Shown: piece by piece, positions 25,721 to 37,635 of the stretch
How positions within the stretch are numbered: the stretch's first letter is position 1
Layout of the letters: every line of letters starts with the position of its first letter
NCBI GenBank assembly: GCA_023678885.1
Contig: CM043001.1
Coordinates: 10,142,092 to 10,206,091, forward strand
Length of the DNA stretch: 64,000 nt
Direction of reading: 5' to 3'
Source of the DNA: Pogostemon cablin
Taxonomy: Eukaryota > Streptophyta > Magnoliopsida > Lamiales > Lamiaceae
The notes under the pieces: generated by a model
What the model was told of the DNA's origin: nothing
What the model saw: only the letters and a program-made list of their open reading frames with translations
The model's database searches: none
Position numbers and translations under genes: made by a program

Positions 25721-28700
25721 ACATTTTCTTCATCATGATGCTCATTTCCTTCATCATAATGCTCATTTTCTTTATCATTATGCTCATTTCCTTCATCATT
25801 ATGCTCATTTTCTTCATCATGATGCATATTTTATTCATCATAATGCTCATTTTTTCATCATGATGCTCGTTTCCTTCATCATGATGCTCATTTTCTTCAT
25901 CATGATGAATATTTTCATCATCATAATGCATATTTTCATTATCATGATACTAATTTTCTTCATTATTATTCATATTTTTTCATCATCATGCTTATTTTCT
26001 TAATCATAATGCATATTTTCTTTATCAAGATGCTCATTTTCTCAATCATGATGCATATTTTCTTCATCATGATGATCATATTCTTGATCGTGATGCTCAT
26101 TTTCTTCATCATGATGCTCATTTTCTTCATCATGATGCTCATTTTCTTGATCGTGATGCTCATTTTCTTCATCATGATTCTAATTTTCTTCATCATGATA
26201 CTCATTTTCTTCATCGTGATGCATATTTTCTTCATCGTGATGCTCATTTTCTTAATCGTAATACTCATTTTCTTCGCCATGATGCATATTCTTCATAATG
26301 ATGCTCATTTTCTTCATCATGATGCATATATTCTTCATCATGATTCTCATTTTCTTCATCATGATGCCCACTTACTCCATCATGATGCTCATTTTCTTCA
26401 TCATGATGCATATTTTTTCTTCATGATGACGCTCATTTTCTTCATCATGATGTATATTTTCTTCATCATGATGCTCATTTTCTTCATCATGATGCACATT
26501 TCCTTCATCATGATGCTCATTTTCTTCATCGTGATGCATATTTTCATCATCATGATGTTCATTTCCTTCATCATGATACATATTTTATTCTTTATGATAC
26601 TTATTTTCTTCATCATGATGCATATTTTCTTCATCATGATGCTCATTTTCTACATAGTGATGCATATTTTCTTCATCATAATGCTCATTTTTTTCTTCAT
26701 GATGTTCATTTTCTTCATAATGATGCATATTTTCTTCATCCTGATGCTCATTTTCTTCATCGTGACGCTCATTTTATTCATCATGATGCATATTTTCTTC
26801 ATCATGATTCTCATTTACTTCATCATGATGCATATTTTCTTCATCATGATGCTCATTTTCTTTATCGTGATGCATATTTTCTTCATCATGATGCTTATTT
26901 TCTTAATCATGATACTCATTTCGTTAATCATGATGCTCATTTCCTTCATCATGATGCTCATTTTCTTCATCATGATGCTCTTTTCCTTCATCATGATGCT
27001 AATTTTTTTTATCATGATGTAAATTTTTTTCATCATGATTCAAATTCTCTTCATCATTATGCTTATTTTCTTCATCATGATGCTCGTTTATTTCATCATG
27101 ATACTCGTTTTCTTCATTATGATGTATATTTTCATCATCATGATGCTAGTTTTCTTTATCATGATGCTAATTTTCTTCATAATGATTCAGATTTTCTTTA
27201 TCATGATGCATATTTTCTTCATCAAGATGCTCATTTTATTGATCATAATGCTCATTTTTTTCATCATGATGCTCGTTTCCTTCATCATGATGCTCATTTT
27301 CTTCATCATGATGAATATTTTCATCATCATAATGCATATTTTCATTATCATGATACTAATTTTCTTCATTATTATTCATATTTTTTCATCATCATGCTTA
27401 TTTTCTTAATCATAATGCATATTTTCTTTATCAAGATGCTCATTTTCTCAATCATGATGCATATTTTCTTCATCATGATGATCATATTCTTGATCGTGAT
27501 GCTCATTTTCTTCATCATGATGCTCATTTTCTTCATCATGATGCTCATTTTCTTGATCGTGATTCTCATTTTCTTCATCATGATGCTAATTTTCTTCATC
27601 ATGATACTCATTTTCTTCATCGTGATGCATATTTTCTTCATCGTGATGCTCATTTTCTTAATCGTAATACTCATTTTCTTCGCCATGATGCATATTCTTC
27701 ATAATGATGCTCATTTTCTTCATCATGATGCATATATTCTTCATCATGATTCTCATTTTCTTCATCATGATGCCCACTTACTCCATCATGATGCTCATTT
27801 TCTTCATCATGATGCATATTTTTTCTTCATGATGACGCTCATTTTCTTCATCATGATGTATATTTTCTTCATCATGATGCTCATTTCCTTCATCATGATG
27901 CACATTTCCTTCATCATGATGCTCATTTTCTTCATCATGATGCATATTTTCATCATCATGATGTTCATTTCCTTCATCATGATACATATTTTATTCTTTA
28001 TGATACTTATTTTCTTCATCATGATGCATATTTTCTTCATCATGATGCTCATTTTCTACATAGTGATGCATATTTTCTTCATCATAATGCTCATTTTTTT
28101 CTTCATGATGTTCATTTTCTTCATAATGATGCATATTTTCTTCATCATGATGCTCATTTTCTTCATCGTGACGCTCATTTTATTCATCATGATGCATATT
28201 TTCTTCATCATGATTCTCATTTACTTCATCATGATGCATATTTTCTTCATCATGATGCTCATTTTCTTTATCGTGATGCATATTTTCTTCATCATGATGC
28301 TTATTTTCTTAATCATGATACTCATTTCGTTAATCATGATGCTCATTTTCTTCATCATGATGCTCATTTTCTTCATCATGATGCTCTTTTCCTTCATCAT
28401 GATGCTAATTTTTTTTATCATGATGTAAATTTTTTTCATCATGATTCAATTTCTCTTCATCATTATGTTTATTTTCTTCATCATGATGCTCGTTTATTTC
28501 ATCATGATACTCGTTTTCTTCATTATGATGTATATTTTCATCATCATGATGCTAGTTTTCTTTATCATGATGCTAATTTTCTTCATAATGATTCAGATTT
28601 TCTTTATCATGATGCATATTTTCTTCATCAAGATGCTCATTTTATTGATCATGATGCTCATTTTCTTCATCATGATTAACATTTTCTTCATCATGATGCA

Positions 28701-30114
28701 TATTTTCTTCATCGTGATGCTAATTTTCTTTATCGTGATGCTCATTTTCTTCGTCGTGATGCATATTTTCTTCATCATGATGCTCATTTCGTTCATCATG
28801 ATGCTCATTTTCTTCATCATTATGCAAATTTTCTTCATCATGATGCTCATTTCGTTCATCATGATGCTCATTTTCTTCATCATGATGCTCATTTCCTTCA
28901 TCATGATGCTCATTTTCTTCATCATGATGCTCATTTTCTTTATCATGATGCAAATTTTCTTCATCATGATGTATTTTTTCTTCATCATGATGCTTGTTTT
29001 CTTCTTCATGATGCTCGTTTCCTTCATCATGATGCTCATTTTTTTTATCATGATGCATATTTTCATCATCATGATGCGAATTTTTTTCATCATGATGCTC
29101 ATTTTCTTGATCATGATGCTTATTTTCTTCATCATGATGCACATTTTCTTCATCATGATGCATATTTTCTTCATCAAGATGCTCATTTTCTTCATCGTAA
29201 TGCATATTTTCTTCACCATGATGTTCATTTTCTTTTTCATGATGCTCATTTTCTTCATCATGATGCATATTTTCTTCATTATTATTCTCATTCTCTTCAT
29301 CATGATGCTCATTTTATTCATCATGATGTTCATTTTCTTCATCATGATGCATATTTTCTTCATGATGATGCATATTTTCATCATCATGATGCTCATTTTA
29401 TTCATCATGATGTTCATTTCCTTCATCATGATCCTCATTTTCTTCATCATGGTGCATATTTTCTTCATCATGATGTTCATTTTATTCATCATGATACTCA
29501 TTTTCTTCATCATGATTCATATTTTATTCTTCATTGTGCTTTTTTTCTTCATCATGATGCATGTTTTCTTCATCATGATGCTCATTTTCTTCATTATGAT
29601 GCATATATTCTTCATCATTATGCTCATTTTCTTTATCGTGGTGCATATATTCTTCATCATGATTCTCATTTTCTTCATCATGATGCTCACTTACTTCATC
29701 ATGATGCTCATTTTCTTCATCATGATGCATATTTTTTTTTCATGATGATGCTCATTTTTCTCATCATGATGTATATTTTCTTTATCATGATGCTCATTTC
29801 TTTTATCATGATGCTCATTTTCTTCATTATGATGCATATTTTCATCATTATGATGCTAATTTTCTTCATCATGATACTCATTTTCTTCATCATGATTCAT
29901 ATTTTATTCTTCATGATGCTTATTTTTTCATCATGATACTCGTTTCCTTCATTATGATGCTCATTTTCTTCATCATAATGCATATTTTCATCATCATGAT
30001 TCTCATTTTCTTGATCATGATGCTCATTTTCTTCATCATGATGCATATTTTCTTCATCGTGATGCCCATTTTCTTCATCATGATGCATATTTTCTTCATC
30101 ATGATGCTCATTTT
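25715..30114 (-). repeat. 21-bp minisatellite array, block 3 (inverted)
   Basis: About 209 units of the same repeat in reverse orientation (CTCATTTTCTT then CATCATGATG). A higher-order repeat of 1,406 bp (67 units minus one base) is visible: the irregular CATATTTTTTCATCATC at 25971 recurs at 27377, and long frames at 25988-27022 and 27394-28428 correspond closely. I did not see the TTTGTATATTG marker of blocks 1 and 2. The block is interrupted at 30114 by element A and continues at 63277. Confidence 0.97.
30110..30114. repeat. Target-site duplication of element A, left copy
   Basis: ATTTT, matched at 63277-63281. Joining the flanks restores a regular array unit (CTCATTTTC...). Confidence 0.9.
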
Positions 30115-30369
30115 TGTTGGTTTTAGGATCTTTTGGTTCTCATGAAAATGTTAGGAATTCAAGTAAACAATTACAGCGGAAGCAAACTAAACGTTTACCT
30201 TTCTTCTGGGTTGATGTAGAGGATGAGCAGTAGTGAACACCTCTGATCTTCTGCTGTATGACCCAAGTCGAATCCTGCTGTTGTATGCGCAACAATCTAC
30301 AGGATTTCTCAATCTGCTTCTCTCCCTTTGAAACGGCGCAATAATAGGGCATCCGAAAGTTGAGATGAC

Positions 30370-30376
30370 TTTTATA
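30370..30376 (-). promoter_or_regulatory. TATA-like box in the A 3' LTR
   Basis: TATAAAA on the minus strand at the same place as in the 5' LTR (62337-62343). If active, read-out transcription would leave the element leftwards into the inverted array. Upstream U3 sequence has been displaced by element B. Confidence 0.5.
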
Positions 30377-30662
30377 TTGGGCTACAGCAGGGACCATGAG
30401 GAGAAATTGGATTGGGCCTCAATTGGATTTAATTAACTAAGCTTAGCCCAAAGCTTATAATTAAATCCAATAATAATAATATGGTCCACTAAAATATTGT
30501 TACAGCACTACCCATCCAATCCCAAAATTATATTTTGGGCTCCTTCTTATTATGAGCCCGACAGTCTCCCCATGTTTAAGATATACAATGTCCATTAATT
30601 AATTAAGTTACTGACAACTCCATTAATTAATATCTCATCCAAGAGTAGTACCACTCAACCTT

Positions 30663-30667
30663 ATTAT
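30663..30667. repeat. Target-site duplication of element B, left copy
   Basis: ATTAT, matched at 39023-39027. Removing B restores CTCAACCTTATTATCATGCC, as in the intact LTR of A near 62626. Confidence 0.93.
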
Positions 30668-32054
30668 TGTTGGTGCTCGATCGTTTGGTTAACGTGACCC
30701 GTTAGGGTTCCATGTATTTCTAACAAGCAGCGGAAGCAAGTAAACATGAAACGCAATACCTTTCACCAAGGGTTGATGTAGAGGTTGAATTCTCGCTGGC
30801 AGACTGCGCAGTCCCACGAGAATAGCCATAACTTCCTCTTCTGATGTCGGAATTGAGTGGTCTTTGCGCTCAGATGATCCTCTCTTCGACGGCTTTCCGT
30901 AAGTATATAATACATCAAAATCGGAGTACTGTACGATTTTTTATGAATTTTGGAACATGACGAACTGCAGCAGCAAACGACCTTCCGGTCTTCTGCTGTA
31001 TGTCCCAAGTCCGATCTCGACGTCGTGTGGGCGACGATCTACGAGACCTACTCAATCTGCTGTTCACTCTCTCTCTCGTATGTTAGGCGCAGAGTTAGGT
31101 TTAGAACAAACTGAGGTGACTTATATACATGTGCTACAGCAGGGACCAGGAGGAGAAATTGGGTTGGGCCTCCATTGGGCTTAAGTATCCAAGCTTAGCC
31201 CAAAGCTTATACTTAAGTCCAATAATAATAATATATTCCACTAAAATATTATTACTGCACTACCGTACCAATCCCAAAATTACGTTTTGGGCTCCTTCTT
31301 ATTATGAGCCCGTTAGTCTCCCCATGTTTAAGATATACAATGTCCATTAATTAATTTAAGTTACTGACAACTCAATTAATTAATATCTCATCCAAGAGTA
31401 GTACCACTCAACCTCATTATCATGCCGGAATAAATTCCACCTGCAGGGTTTACATGATAATCCTTATGAGCTCCTCAAGGGGACATCATCAACCTATGAC
31501 GGACACGGATTCCTTCTACAATCAACAGCACACCATAGAGACAGCACTACTTCCCAACTCATCGAGTTTGTTGATTTAATTACATGTAAATCTCACCCAT
31601 TGATGAATCAAATAAATACATACTGCCCTACGTGTCGAGGTTATTGTATAGGGATTAAGAGCACGAACTTCCATAATAACTGAGATCAAGTTCTCCTATA
31701 AGTCAGTATAAGTCGAACGATCTCAAGCGGTCCTGCTCAATATACACAAGTGCACTAATGTGATTCTATAGCCAAGACAAGCTAATACCAAACCACACTA
31801 CAACCATCCCGATAGAGAGTCCCCGTCTATCTCAGTTGTGAGCATCTGTTTATACTTTATAAGGAAACCGATAATATGATCTTCCGCGTGTTGTCGCACA
31901 ACATATTATCTACAATATAAAGTAAGTGGACTATTGCATCGAACATATAAATAAATTATAAGATGCAATCATTTGATCATATGATTCTCATTTCAAATTA
32001 ATTGTTATAATATTGTTCATACAAAAAGCTAGACTTTTAGTATACAATCCAACA
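30668..32054 (-). repeat. 3' LTR of element B (1,387 bp)
   Basis: TGTTGGTGCTCGATCG at 30668, CAATCCAACA ending at 32054, flanked inward by the reverse complement of the polypurine tract. Confidence 0.93.
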
Positions 32055-32063
32055 ATCTCCCAC
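32055..32063 (-). other. Polypurine tract of element B
   Basis: ATCTCCCAC on the + strand (GTGGGAGAT on the element strand) abutting the 3' LTR. The same tract is used by A, C and D. Confidence 0.88.
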
Positions 32064-32069
32064 TTATAC

Positions 32070-34930
32070 TAAAAGACTATGCTGTCATGTCTTCTGCCAT
32101 ACATCTGATTCTCACTCCCACTACACGACCATTAAAAGCTCTCGCCTGAATGTCCTTGTAAATGGATTTACTAGGTCATCATCCGATGCAATCTAGGCAA
32201 CAACAACCTTCCCCTCATCATACGATTTCTCGTAACAGGTGGTACTTGCGCTCCATGTGTTTAATTGCCTTATGGACTTGTGATTCCTTCAAGTTTGCAA
32301 CTGCACCAATATCATCAATATAAATTGTGATAACCTTGGGCAAACTTAGAATCACATCAAAGTCCATCATGAAGTTTCTAGAGTCATACAGATACATTGG
32401 TTGCCTCATATGCTCCAATTTATCATCTTTCCATATGGAGTCCGAAGTCTGAAATACATTTCTATATAACACTCCTCCACATTATGACTCAACTTCCTAA
32501 AATTAAACACATAACCTTGAGGTGGATTTACTGCCGTCCAATCTGACTAAAAAATCTGAATCTACGTAATCCACAAGAAGCAGTGAATCTGTCCAGTAAG
32601 CTTACATATAATTTCCAGTCCTTCTCAGGCACTTCATATATGTCTTACCACAGCTCATCATTCTTGTTCCAGGTTACGTTGATACCCACTGTTCATGCAT
32701 TTAGCAAAACAGATATCCATACTCATGTATAGCATTCCTTAGATTAGGCTTCCTCATTTATCGAAGCATAAGGAACTGCTTTCATCTCCTTTATCTTCCT
32801 TTTGTGTCTCAAGACACATTTCCTTAGATAAAGTCACATGCTAAAACGAGTAAGGAGTGTATCGTTTCATGAAGCTTGAGATAAGCATAACATCCTTTCT
32901 TGTGATCCGTATTACCGTGATCAAAAGGATATTTTTACTCCTCTTAAGTCCTTCATCTTATACCGCTTTATTAACCATACCCCATACGCCCGATAATACT
33001 CTTTCATTGTCTCCAATGAGCAAGATAATATCTATGTATAGTACAAGTAATACCACCACGTTTCCATCACTCTTTTCAATACACAAGACCCATCCGATCA
33101 TTGATTAGATCCATGTCACTGGATTTTTCATGATCTTGAAGCTTGTTTTAGTCTATTAATGGACACTTTTAAGCTCACTATCACAATGCTCTTAGCTCTT
33201 TGCAATAAATCACTCTGGTTGCTTCACATAGATGTTTCCCTTAAGACTTCCAATCAGGAAAGCTGTCTCGAATCTATTTGCTATCCCTCATATTTCATAT
33301 GAGTAGCAACAGATAAAAGAGTCCGGATCAACATAAGCATAGCTACTGGCGAACAGATTTTCTCATAATCGAACCCTTTCTTTCTGAGTATTCCTTTTCC
33401 CAACAAGCTTTACTTATAAGGTTTTCACCTTACCGTATGATCCTCTTTTATTTTGTATGACCACTTCCAATGGTTTTCACACCATCCGTGGTTCTACAAT
33501 CATCCAGATCTTATTTAGAATCTATTGATTCTATTTCAACATTTATTGCAATTTGTTAAGATTTAGGCATTTCTAACTTGTAGTGCTTCGTCGTATCCGT
33601 GGGTTAACTCCATGTTTACTAGGGACCAAGCCTCACGACTCTCCCAAAACATATATCTATCAGGTGTTAGAACAACCTTCCCACTACGAGAAGACACTAC
33701 ACGCAATTGTATATCAGATGTGACACGCGTCGCAGTTTACCTTGTGGTATATCCTCTTGTACACTTGGTACTAATACTTCGTGTTTTCCTCTCACTTCCT
33801 TTAGAACAACTTATACATGGGTATTTGATTTATTACATAGTCCTTTTCCAAAAATCTAGTGTTTATGTTAACAATCACTCTTCGATCTTGTGGACTAAAT
33901 AAATCATCCTTCATTTTTCTAGGATATCCCACAAACAGATACACATTCTTACGAATTACTGTTCCTAGGGCATATCCATAAAATGAATTTAGTAATTCCA
34001 AATAATTCATCATCCATCTAATCACTACCATAAGAGTGCTATTCCTTCTATTCGTCACACCATTAAGGTGGGAAATTCATTTCCGAAGGTACCTTTCTCT
34101 TACTAGATTAGAAGACTCATTATTAATTACTATTTGTCGCATCCAGGGAATAAACATGATTTAAGAGTGTACAAATTGTTCACCAACGTACCATAACAGA
34201 TTACAACTCTATCATTCATTTTAATGACCATGTCATTTAAATGAAATGGAGTATCCATCTATTAATGCATAGAAACCGAAATCAAATTCTTTCTATGAAA
34301 ATGTACGTAAAGACAATTTCATAAAATCAAACGTTTATTCATATCGTAAGATAAATAAACAACTCCCACTGCAATAGCCACTACTCTTGTAGTTTTACCC
34401 ATGTCATAACAATCTTATCCTCACTTAGTAATAAACATTTAGTGATTCCAGTATCTACACACTTCGTGTCAGTAAATGCCATCACTAATCATGTTTTAAA
34501 CAACTAGTGAATAAGATATAAAACTTGTTCACATTATGATGAAAATGGCTTTCCTTTGCCACATGTTTTGCCAGAAGTTTTCCACCATATACATCCTATT
34601 GTAATTCAGGTGGAACTTACTCAAAAACATCTAGGCAATTCACAAAGAATTAAATTGATCTAGGTTTCCCTTCAATTTATACTCCATGCTTTCCCAATTC
34701 ATTCATCAAATTAAATCATGATCTTCTGCCTTTTAACTTACTCAAGTATCCGAAGAGTTACATGAGACCATCATATTTCTATGAACCTCTCATCTCTTCA
34801 CTAGAGATTTTAATAGGCATCATGAGACGTCCATTGTGAGAACACACATGTATTTTCTTAAGCAGTAAAATTCAAAACCAAGATTCTTTTCTAATCATCT
34901 AATTTTGGACCAGTAAATATAATTTCTTTT
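32070..34930 (-). pseudogene. Decayed gag-pol of element B
   Basis: Relics are in the order expected on the minus strand. gag is about 34490-34930. A protease scrap at about 34440-34490 keeps a DTG codon run. An integrase C-terminal piece (33888-34058, NYLELLNSFYGYALG) remains. The RT scrap at 33027-33038 reads YIDI where YVDD is needed. The RNase H scrap at 32218-32472 contains IDDIGAVANLKES in place of the CDNSGAVANSKE form kept in A. Frames are broken throughout. The integrase zinc-finger and catalytic core segment present in C and D is deleted. The same relic pattern in C and D shows that most of the decay came before the family spread. Confidence 0.85.
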
Positions 34931-35046
34931 AGTCAACAATAAGCGAGATAAAACCATTTGAAATTACAGAGAATCATAAATAAATACACCGATCAAATCT
35001 TCGAATTTTATCCTTTTAATTGATTCCCTCAAAATAATATAAAATT

Positions 35047-35628
35047 AAAATTCACCGACATCTCAAGCACCGTGAGTCTGCAAGCCACGATAGTGTAGAC
35101 GTTTACAAACCCGAACATTTACAAGAGAAGGTTTTACCCATTAATTTCATTTGTCAACCTAACCTCATGATAAAATAATTAATAGTCGGTTCCTCTTTAG
35201 CCATGCAAATAAAAGCAGTGACTCCGATGGGGAGGATACTTATTATTCACATCTAAGTGTACACCATTATTTGACCCCAAGTCCGCGGCCCAAGCTTATG
35301 TGCCTTACAGATGGAGAAGTACACACGCGCTCGGATAACTTCCTACAGTCATCAATTATAAGTCTGTACAGTGATCCGCACATGAACTCATCCGATAGGG
35401 AGGAAGGTCTAAGCCAACGCGCAAGTTCATGTGCATCACATTACAAACATAATTTTAAAGAAGCCAGTTCCAGCAATATCCATGAATAAACTCATCCGAT
35501 GGGGAGGAATGCTCTAATGCCGACGCGCAAGTTTATTCACATTGCTAACAAACCAATAATGGAGGCCGCGGGAATTAATTACCAATCCCCTCTCCCACTT
35601 AGTTATTTAAAACTGAGGGTTTTTACAT
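35047..35628 (-). other. Conserved leader module (copy in element B)
   Basis: Counterpart of 555-1140, 44900-45475, 53857-54435 and 60117-60600. It contains the CCGATAGGGAGGAAGG and CCCCTCTCCCACTTAGTTAT landmarks on the + strand. Confidence 0.75.
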
Positions 35629-35857
35629 GCATATAATATTCATAAAATAAAATACGCAATTCTAGCATGCTCCTATCACGGCACATGAGGCAGTAAATCC
35701 CAGAGAGTCATGCATACATATATAACAATAATTAATAATTAAATCAATCATTAACAGTTATATATCAGCGAATTCGATTGTTCGCCATCAGGCACGAATA
35801 TCAGCAAAGACTTCCACACTATCAAAATTTTGAAATTTCCAGATTGTCCAATTTTCG

Positions 35858-36020
35858 AAACCATCGATATCGACTGTCGATGTCGTCCAGATTATCAAAA
35901 TCATCGATATCGATTAGATTATCAAATATTCGAAAAATATCAAGATTATCAATATTCCAAAACTATCGATATCGATCGTCGATATCGTCTAGATTATCGA
36001 AATCATCGATATCGACGAGC
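35858..36020 (-). repeat. ATCGATATCGAT-rich tandem segment in the B leader
   Basis: Two related copies of about 75-80 bp, each carrying ATCGATATCGA palindromes and GATTATCAA spacers. I did not see this segment in C or D. No coding content is supported. Confidence 0.65.
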
Positions 36021-36280
36021 AACCATATACAACAATAATAGATAATTAAATCAATTATGTCAGTTATATATTAGGAATTAATTCAACATCCATATATAAC
36101 AATAATAGACAATTAATTATAGCAGTTATATATTAGGAATTAATTCGACATCCATATATGACAATAATAGATTATTAAATCAATTATAGCAGTCATATAT
36201 TAGGAATTAATTCGACATCCATATATAACAATAATATACAATCTATTATGTCAGTTATATATTAGGAATTAGTTTTCCTA
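36008..36280 (-). repeat. 62-67 bp tandem repeat in the B leader
   Basis: Four AT-rich copies, each with CAGTTATATATTAGGAATTA or a close variant. The TTAGGAATTA motif starts at 36071, 36133, 36200 and 36262. Confidence 0.75.
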
Positions 36281-36726
36281 AAATTGGATGTCTTATCCAA
36301 CACTCTAGCAATACATGCATATAATATACCAAATATAATACGCAATCTAGCATGCTTCTATATAAGACAATAAATCATAGAGATCAGGCATCCATATATA
36401 TATAACAATAATAGACAATTAAATCAATTATGACAGTTATATATATTAGGAATAAAAACGCCTCTAAATTTTAATGTTTTGTCCGACACTCCTACTGTGG
36501 AATCGATGCCTTACGCAACAAGCAGGATTGCTTGTGCCCCAAGACGTCCATCGCCATATCCCACCGCCAATCGTGTCAGGGAGCGCTCCAAGTGCCTTGA
36601 CGAGCGCCCCTCGCCCGGACTGTCGCTCGTCCAAGGGCCTACTTGCATGAAACCAAGTTCAGCCCAACGCGCAACACCAAACTACACCAACTGTCGTTCG
36701 TAGTTCGAAACTGCAAAACTCTTAGA

Positions 36727-37330
36727 ATCCAATCTCCACCGTCCAGAATCTATTACTGTAAGTCTTGAACATGCTGTCCAAATTACAGGTCGATCCAACG
36801 GTTATTTTGTGAGAAACGGCTCTTTTCCCTCGACTGCGCAAAACAGAATCGCCCAAAGATCTGCTTCTGTTTTCAGCGTAATCCCAGCAAGACAAGCTCT
36901 AAATTCAATCTCCACCGTTCAGAATTTACATACACAAGGTATGAACGTTCTGACCAAATTACAGCCCGATCCAACGGATAGTTTGATAGAAACGGCTCTT
37001 TTCCCCCGACTGCGCAAAACAGAATCGCCCAAATATCTTCTTCTGTTTTCAGCGTAATTCCAGCAAGAAAAAGCTCCAAATTCGATCTCCACCGTTCAGA
37101 ATGTACATCCATAAGGTCTGAACGTGCTGACCAAATTACAGCTCGATCTCACGGTTAGTTTGTGAGAAACGGCTCTTTTCCCTCGACTGCGCAAAACAGA
37201 ATCGCCCAAAAATCTGCTTCTGTTTTCAGCGTAATTCTAGCACGAAAAAGCTCCAAATTCGATCTCCACCGTTCAGAATGTACATCCACAAGATCTGAAC
37301 GTGCTGACCAAATTACAGCTCAATCCGACC
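36727..37330 (-). repeat. About 177-bp tandem repeat in the B leader
   Basis: Three full copies and a partial one. The landmark CGACTGCGCAAAACAG starts at 36831, 37007 and 37184, and the landmark TCTCCACCGTTCAGAAT recurs with the same period. Element C has one corresponding copy (about 43720-43930), so the expansion happened in the B lineage. Confidence 0.85.
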
Positions 37331-37621
37331 GTTGAAACTCTGGTTATTGCCTCTGCAATATCACTGCGCTGGATTTTCTCTCAAAAACGTGATTCAATTT
37401 TTGCCCTCTTTTTCTTCTTTGCATGTGAAATTGACGAACAATTTTCGTCGAATCCTCTCACACACAACCATGGACGAATAGATATGATACATGGTATATA
37501 TCACATAGGGATATTCATGGTTTGCGCAATAAAACCAAAACCCTAAACATGTGATCCTAATTCCGAAAAATTAATCACATAAACCCTAGCCTAACGTGTC
37601 ACGCTTCACCACGAAACCGAA

Positions 37622-37633
37622 GCTCTGATACCA
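37622..37633 (-). other. Primer binding site of element B
   Basis: GCTCTGATACCA on + (TGGTATCAGAGC on the element strand), two bases from the 5' LTR. Confidence 0.92.
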
Positions 37634-37635
37634 AT

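Larger units (their letters stand above)
30115..30667 (-). repeat. 3' LTR of element A, outer part
   Basis: Starts TGTTGGTTTTAGGATC and matches 62081 onward in the 5' LTR with scattered changes. It is split at 30667 by element B. The TATA-like TTTTATA lies at 30370-30376, so the promoter core and everything downstream of it still face the array in block 3. Confidence 0.9.

Noticed and set aside
23278..25827. Large protein gene (849 codons) and other long frames of 100-550 codons in the array
   Set aside because: They arise because the 21-bp unit is a multiple of three with few stops. They occur on both strands and overlap each other, with no domain and no splice or promoter context.
4177..30114. 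CRISPR-like array (short palindromic repeats at regular spacing)
   Set aside because: The spacers are the same purine-rich 11-mer with minor variants, not unique sequences, and the setting is plant retrotransposon DNA.
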